Source: Ruminococcus sp. CAG:382
Lineage (GTDB): Bacteria; Bacillota; Clostridia; Oscillospirales; CAG-382
Reading direction: 5' to 3'
Length of the DNA stretch: 16,461 nt
Assembly: GCA_000433115.1 (NCBI GenBank)
Contig: FR892234.1
Location: 2,830 to 19,290, forward strand
The stretch's first letter is position 1. Each line of letters starts with the position of its first letter. Of this stretch, positions 12,817 through 16,461 are shown in pieces. A program made the translations under genes and the position numbers. The notes below the pieces were generated by a model, which worked only from the letters and a program-made list of their open reading frames with translations, made no database searches and was not told the DNA's origin.

Positions 12817-14125
12817 AGCCGTTCCATCGGCTTTCCCAGCCGCGAGCGTCAGCGGAGGGGCAGCCCCCCGTCGGGGGAGGCGCAGCCTCTCGTCGGCGCG
12901 CCGAAATCAGCTGTCTTTCAAGCTCCGCACATCCGTTCCTGCGCAGTGCGTTGAGCGATGACACGGGCATATAAGCGCCGCTGTCGGCAAGCACAGCCAC
13001 GCTTTGCGCTTCAAAAGGAGTATTGCCGAGCTTTGAAAGACGGGACACGATGTCATTTTCGGAAAGCGGTCGGTTTTGTGCCTTTGTCGCCGAATCCCCC
13101 TCCGAAAAAGCGGTGACACCGCGGCAGGTAAGCGTAATTCTCGCGGCACTGTCAACATGAAGCTCCGCTTTTATATCACAAGGGATTTTTCTCTGTTCGA
13201 TTTCGGTGACAACGGCACGGCTTTGTTCTTTATCGGCATCGCTCCGTATACCGAACATTGACGGAGTGCGCCTGCCGGTGAAATATCCGTCGGTAAATCC
13301 CGAGCGTGAAAATACTGCCTGAAGCCGACGCATTTCCCCGGCTGTGGCGTTTCGCCGCTCATCAAGCAGGCGACGATACAGCGACGTGACCTCATAAACA
13401 TATGACGGCGGCTTCATCCTGCCCTCTATTTTGAGCGCATTCACGCCGAGAGACAGTATTTCGGTGATATGCTGTGCAAGACACATATCTTTGAGCGACA
13501 GCGGATAATTGTTCTTACCTTTATACGGCAGTCGGCAGGGATAAGCACACTCGCCACGGTTGCCGCTTCTTCCGCCGATAAGCGACGACATGAGACACCC
13601 TCCGCTCTGGCATACGCACATGGCGCCGTGTATGAATATTTCGGTTTCAATCCCGCAGTCCGAAAACGCGAAAATTTCGTCAAGCGCCGCCTCGCGGGCA
13701 ACCACTACCCGCGAAAAGCCGAGACGTACAAACGGTTCAAGTCCAAAAGCGTTGTGTACCTCCGCCTGTGTGCTTGCGTGAAGTACGATATCGGGGAACC
13801 GTTTTTTCAGTTCGCGCGCAAGACCGAGATCCTGTACTATATATGCATCGGGACGATATTTTTCTTCAAGCCCGGCAACCACATCAAGTGCCGGCGCAAA
13901 TTCCCTGCCGTAAAGCAGAGTATTCAGAGTAACGTTGGTTTTTACACCGTAAAGAGCGCAAAGCTCAAACGCCTGCTCAAGCTCGTCAGGCGTGAAATTC
14001 TTTGCCTTCATACGCGCATTGAATTGCGGCACGCCGAAATAGACTGCGTCCGCACCGCCGCATACAGCCGCCTTAAGACATTCAAGACTTCCTGCCGGTG
14101 CAAGAAGCTCGGGTAGTTTTTTCAT
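12746..14125 (-). CDS. N-terminal fragment of the disrupted U32 peptidase
   Basis: This is the 459-codon frame that would actually be translated from the normal start. It keeps the whole U32 catalytic-like domain and the DUF3656-type region up to ALRRNGCAELERQLISARR, then runs into the GC-rich insert and, past the G6 run, into about 45 out-of-frame residues ending CRSGQI. If the frameshift is real, this truncated product lacks the C-terminal region. Some shorter U32 proteins (about 400-420 residues) function without that region, so residual activity is conceivable. Confidence 0.7.
   Translation of the reverse strand: MKKLPELLAPAGSLECLKAAVCGGADAVYFGVPQFNARMKAKNFTPDELEQAFELCALYGVKTNVTLNTLLYGREFAPALDVVAGLEEKYRPDAYIVQDLGLARELKKRFPDIVLHASTQAEVHNAFGLEPFVRLGFSRVVVAREAALDEIFAFSDCGIETEIFIHGAMCVCQSGGCLMSSLIGGRSGNRGECAYPCRLPYKGKNNYPLSLKDMCLAQHITEILSLGVNALKIEGRMKPPSYVYEVTSLYRRLLDERRNATAGEMRRLQAVFSRSGFTDGYFTGRRTPSMFGIRSDADKEQSRAVVTEIEQRKIPCDIKAELHVDSAARITLTCRGVTAFSEGDSATKAQNRPLSENDIVSRLSKLGNTPFEAQSVAVLADSGAYMPVSSLNALRRNGCAELERQLISARRREAAPPPTGGCPSADARGWESRWNGFARTCHPHGAKAERGLHCRSGQI
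12859..12903. repeat. GC-rich multi-hairpin insert inside the U32 gene (REP-like)
   Basis: Within about 45 bases there are three overlapping triloop hairpins: GGGG-CAG-CCCC (12857-12867), CCCCC-GTC-GGGGG (12865-12877) and GAGGC-GCA-GCCTC (12877-12889), followed by the perfect 10-base palindrome CGGCGCGCCG (12894-12903). The insert falls in the linker between the DUF3656-type and C-terminal regions, where it would encode Arg/Ala/Pro-rich sequence. Ends and motif order match the shorter sequence at 968-992. Exact insertion ends and target duplication cannot be fixed without an empty-site homologue. Confidence 0.55.
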
Positions 14126-14138
14126 AATATAATGTACC

Positions 14139-15038
14139 TCACGTATACAGCTTGACGGTTTCGTTATAGGTCTTGATTATGTCATGGAGGATCTGCGCAT
14201 GATCGAAATCCTTGTGATAGACCAGATTGATCTCGCGCGTCATGCTCAGATTTTCAACCGGAAGCAAGGATATTTTCCCTTTTTTCAGTTCGTCAAGGCA
14301 GGCGCTTTTCGGAAGTATTGACACTCCGAACTCACGGCGTATCAGGTCCTTTATCGTTGCAATATTGTCAACCTCAAGAATGACGTTGAAGTCATCGATC
14401 GACATTCCGTTGCTTTCGAGGTGGGAAACGAAAAGGTTTCGCGTACCCGAATTCGGAAGCCGCAGGATCATTTTTTCTTTTTTCAGATCATTCAGCGTGA
14501 CCATGCTTTTGTGTGCAAGTGCACTTTCGGTCGATACGGCGAGATACAGGCAGTCGGTATCGATCAATATGCTATTGAAATCGGGATCATTGAACTTGCC
14601 CTCGGCAATTGCAAGGTCGATATCATAAGTCTTTAGCATATAATAAAGATTATTTATGGTGTTCGTCACCATCTTTATCCTGACACCGTCATGCTTGCTT
14701 GAATAGGTCGCAAGTACCTCGGCGATCGGGTTGCTTTCCGCAGTATGCGTTATCCCGACGGTGAGGCGGTTTATGTTGCGTTTTTCATCGGCAAGAGCGG
14801 TCTGCAGATTCGTATACAATGCGTTCATACGCCTTGCATACTTAAGAACCACCTCGCCTTCGGGCGTCAGTTTGAGTCCGTTGCCGTCACGGATAAATAT
14901 CTTTACACCAAGCTCTTCTTCAAGCTGCTTAATATGATGACTGACAGCCGGCTGTGTCAGATTAAGCTGTTCTGCGGCACGTGTGAAATTGAGTGTTTCG
15001 CTCACCGCGATGAGCGTTTCGACCTTTGCCGATAGCAC
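14139..15038 (-). CDS. LysR-family transcriptional regulator
   Basis: A 299-residue protein, standard LTTR length. The N-terminal winged HTH (about 1-60) is typical: FTRAAEQLNLTQPAVSHHIKQLEEELGVKIFIRDGNGLKLTPEGE. A linker helix precedes a substrate-binding domain (about 90-295) beginning LTVGITHTAESNPIAEVLATY. The start is a GTG at 15038 with GGAGGG nine bases upstream. It is divergent from the antiporter gene across 117 bases, the classic arrangement in which the regulator controls the divergent gene and itself. Downstream, the U32 gene begins after 13 bases and may share its transcript. The effector cannot be told from sequence. Confidence 0.95.
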   Translation of the reverse strand: MLSAKVETLIAVSETLNFTRAAEQLNLTQPAVSHHIKQLEEELGVKIFIRDGNGLKLTPEGEVVLKYARRMNALYTNLQTALADEKRNINRLTVGITHTAESNPIAEVLATYSSKHDGVRIKMVTNTINNLYYMLKTYDIDLAIAEGKFNDPDFNSILIDTDCLYLAVSTESALAHKSMVTLNDLKKEKMILRLPNSGTRNLFVSHLESNGMSIDDFNVILEVDNIATIKDLIRREFGVSILPKSACLDELKKGKISLLPVENLSMTREINLVYHKDFDHAQILHDIIKTYNETVKLYT

Positions 15039-15089
15039 CTTATATCGCCCTCCATTACATTTTTTTATCGTGAGTTAAAAAACAATAAT

Positions 15090-15117
15090 TTGCATTTATA
15101 ATTTTCATATGTATAAT
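15090..15117 (+). promoter_or_regulatory. Candidate antiporter promoter in the lysR-antiporter divergent region
   Basis: TATAAT (15112-15117) is an exact -10, with TTGCAT (15090-15095) 16 bases upstream as a weak -35, as expected for an activator-dependent promoter. The AT-rich stretch between the divergent genes (15060-15120) is where LysR binding would be expected; imperfect direct repeats AATAATT/TATAATT are visible at about 15084-15102, but I see no clear T-N11-A dyad. The ribosome binding site AAGGAGG lies just before the ATG at 15156. Confidence 0.5.
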
Positions 15118-15155
15118 AGTAACATAAAATCAATCCCGAGTCAAGGAGGAAAACA

Positions 15156-16430
15156 ATGTTCGAAAAAATATATTCGTCCATGAGCAACGTAACGATAATA
15201 CTTATTTCGCTGTCGGTAATGCTGCTGGCAGGTTTTTTGGTCACACGGCTCACCAAGCTCTGCAAGTTTCCGAATGTGACAGGATATATAATTGCCGGAA
15301 TTCTCATCGGTCCGTCACTCCTCGGTGCGGTACCGCAGACACTTATAGGCAATATGAGTTTTGTCAGCGACATTGCTCTTGCATTCATAGCCTTCGGCGT
15401 CGGAAAGTTCTTCAAGCTCGACGTGCTTAAAGCGACGGGAAAAAGCACCGTTGTCATCACGCTTTTCGAATCCATGCTGCCGGGCATCCTTGTTTTCCTG
15501 ATGTCTTTTTTTATTTTCGGAATGGATCTCGGCTTCTCTCTTGTTCTCGGTGCGATCTCGACCGCGACCGCGCCCGCAAGCACAATGATGACAATCAACC
15601 AGTACCATGCACGCGGTCACTTTGTGGATACCCTGCTCCAGACCGTTGCACTTGACGATGCGGTCTGTCTGCTGGTGTTCAGCGTTGCAGCCGCCGTCGC
15701 AAGCAGCACCGAAAACGGTAGTGTCGCTTTCTGGGACATCGCGCTCCCGATCTTATACAACATTGCAGCGCTTATTGTCGGCGCTCTCTGCGGATTTATA
15801 CTTTCAAAACTGCTGACACCTGCCCGCAGCAAGGACAACAGGCTGATACTCGCCGTCGCAATGCTGCTCGGCATTTCGGGCGTATGCTCCGCCGTGGGCA
15901 TTTCGCCGTTGCTTTCCTGCATGGTGTTCGGCGCGGTTTATATCAACCTCACAAGCGATTCCGAAATATTCCATCAGATAAACGGCTTCACGCCGCCGAT
16001 ATTCTCGCTGTTCTTCATTGTTTCCGGCATGAACCTCGACCTCAACGCACTGAAGACCTTCGGTCTGCTCGGATTTGCATACTTTATTATTCGTATCGTC
16101 GGCAAATACATAGGCGCGTTTGTCGGCTGTGCGGTCATGAATGAAAGCAAAAACACGCGCAATTATCTCGGTTTTGCGCTCATACCGCAGGCAGGTGTCG
16201 CGATCGGTCTTGCGTTCCTCGGCTCACGTCTGCTTCCCACAGAGATGGGACAGCTGCTGCTCACGGTCATACTCGCATCGTCGGTGCTTTATGAGCTGGT
16301 CGGTCCGGTATGCGCAAAATTTGCAATCCTACGCTCCGGTTCGGTGAAGAAGCCGGAGTCTGAAGCTGTTCACGAGGACGTTGCAAAGGCGGCAAGAGAG
16401 GCGCTGGCGCATATAAGGGACAAAGTGTGA
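15156..16430 (+). CDS. Cation:proton antiporter, CPA2 family (NapA/KefB-type membrane domain)
   Basis: A 424-residue membrane protein with about 12-13 hydrophobic helices and a short cytoplasmic tail (from about 390) without an RCK/TrkA-N domain. Helix 2 carries FPNVTGYIIAGILIGPSLLG, the usual CPA2 opening. The unwound-helix segment reads GAISTATAPAS (about 132-142), and the ion-binding pair is ALDDAV with Asp167 and Asp168, the double Asp seen in electrogenic NapA-type Na+/H+ antiporters. A later IRIVGKYIGAF supplies the conserved Lys region. It exchanges a monovalent cation (Na+ or K+) for protons; the ion is not provable here. Start ATG has AAGGAGG seven bases upstream. It is probably regulated by the divergent LysR protein. 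No gene is visible in the 31 bases after the stop. Confidence 0.93.
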   Translation: MFEKIYSSMSNVTIILISLSVMLLAGFLVTRLTKLCKFPNVTGYIIAGILIGPSLLGAVPQTLIGNMSFVSDIALAFIAFGVGKFFKLDVLKATGKSTVVITLFESMLPGILVFLMSFFIFGMDLGFSLVLGAISTATAPASTMMTINQYHARGHFVDTLLQTVALDDAVCLLVFSVAAAVASSTENGSVAFWDIALPILYNIAALIVGALCGFILSKLLTPARSKDNRLILAVAMLLGISGVCSAVGISPLLSCMVFGAVYINLTSDSEIFHQINGFTPPIFSLFFIVSGMNLDLNALKTFGLLGFAYFIIRIVGKYIGAFVGCAVMNESKNTRNYLGFALIPQAGVAIGLAFLGSRLLPTEMGQLLLTVILASSVLYELVGPVCAKFAILRSGSVKKPESEAVHEDVAKAAREALAHIRDKV

Positions 16431-16461
16431 TTTTTACGGGAAGACAACAGAATTCGCTCCG

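Larger units (their letters stand above)
12063..14125 (-). pseudogene. Peptidase U32 family protein (RlhA-like, U32-DUF3656), disrupted by two frameshifts
   Basis: Three overlapping reading frames together encode one protein. The order is U32 domain (N-term to about 300, signature EIFIHGAMC...SGGC...GGRSGNRGEC..PCR at 162-198 with Cys170, Cys177 and Cys193 as expected Fe-S ligands), a DUF3656-type region (LSKLGNTPFEAQSVAV, MPVSSLNALRR), and a C-terminal region (YGKLPLMHTRTCII, CGCTG, NSVPLWLLDKP). Frame is lost at a G6 run on the minus strand (12869-12864) inside a GC-rich insert, and again at a 25-bp tandem duplication (12221-12269). Removing one G and one 25-bp unit gives an uninterrupted 678-codon gene, the size of E. 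coli RlhA (23S rRNA C2501 hydroxylation). The start ATG at 14125 has GAGGT upstream and lies 13 bases after the lysR stop. It could be a real pseudogene or, for the G run, a sequencing error. Confidence 0.85.

Overview
The window looks like chromosomal DNA of an anaerobic, low-to-mid GC Firmicute of the class Clostridia, most likely of the Oscillospiraceae/Ruminococcaceae type. This rests on gene content and order (ftsE-ftsX followed by an M23 and an S41 peptidase, greA-lysS, a DUF1292/YrzB protein next to a U32 peptidase), on strong AGGAGG-like ribosome binding sites and on the style of the proteins. It is an inference; no species marker is present. I saw no phage, conjugative element, insertion sequence or CRISPR.

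Layout. Nearly everything up to base 10920 is on the minus strand, so transcription runs right to left. The order in that direction is: a PucR/CdaR-type regulator, ftsE, ftsX, an M23 murein hydrolase with a coiled coil, a secreted S41 (Ctp) protease, greA, lysS, and an unrecognised membrane-anchored protein. Gaps are very short or overlapping between the regulator, ftsE and ftsX and again from the S41 gene to the unknown protein, which suggests a long cell-envelope/housekeeping operon. A separate promoter precedes a surface leucine-rich-repeat protein, followed by an SGNH hydrolase and the start of a GNAT acetyltransferase cut by the left edge.

Between 10921 and 11403 is a 480-base divergent control region. 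It holds a perfect consensus promoter firing left, a structured leader of about 190 nt in front of the regulator, and a good promoter firing right for the DUF1292 gene. Downstream of the DUF1292 gene is an RNA gene that I read as 6S RNA, and then a strong hairpin terminator shared with a convergent U32 peptidase gene.

The U32 gene (RlhA-like, U32-DUF3656-U32 C-terminal region) is broken twice. One break is at a G6 run inside a very GC-rich palindromic insert in an interdomain linker. The other is a 25-bp tandem duplication near the 3' end. Undoing both gives one continuous 678-codon gene. A related, shorter version of the palindromic insert lies between the LRR and SGNH genes, so a small interspersed repeat family is likely. 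Upstream of the U32 gene are a LysR regulator and, divergent from it, a CPA2-type cation:proton antiporter.

How the genes work together. FtsEX is an ABC-type regulator that gates extracellular peptidoglycan hydrolases at division, and the M23 protein next to it is the natural partner. The S41 protease may process a protein in the same extracytoplasmic space. GreA and LysS serve transcription and translation. LysR and the antiporter form a self-contained regulator/transporter pair.
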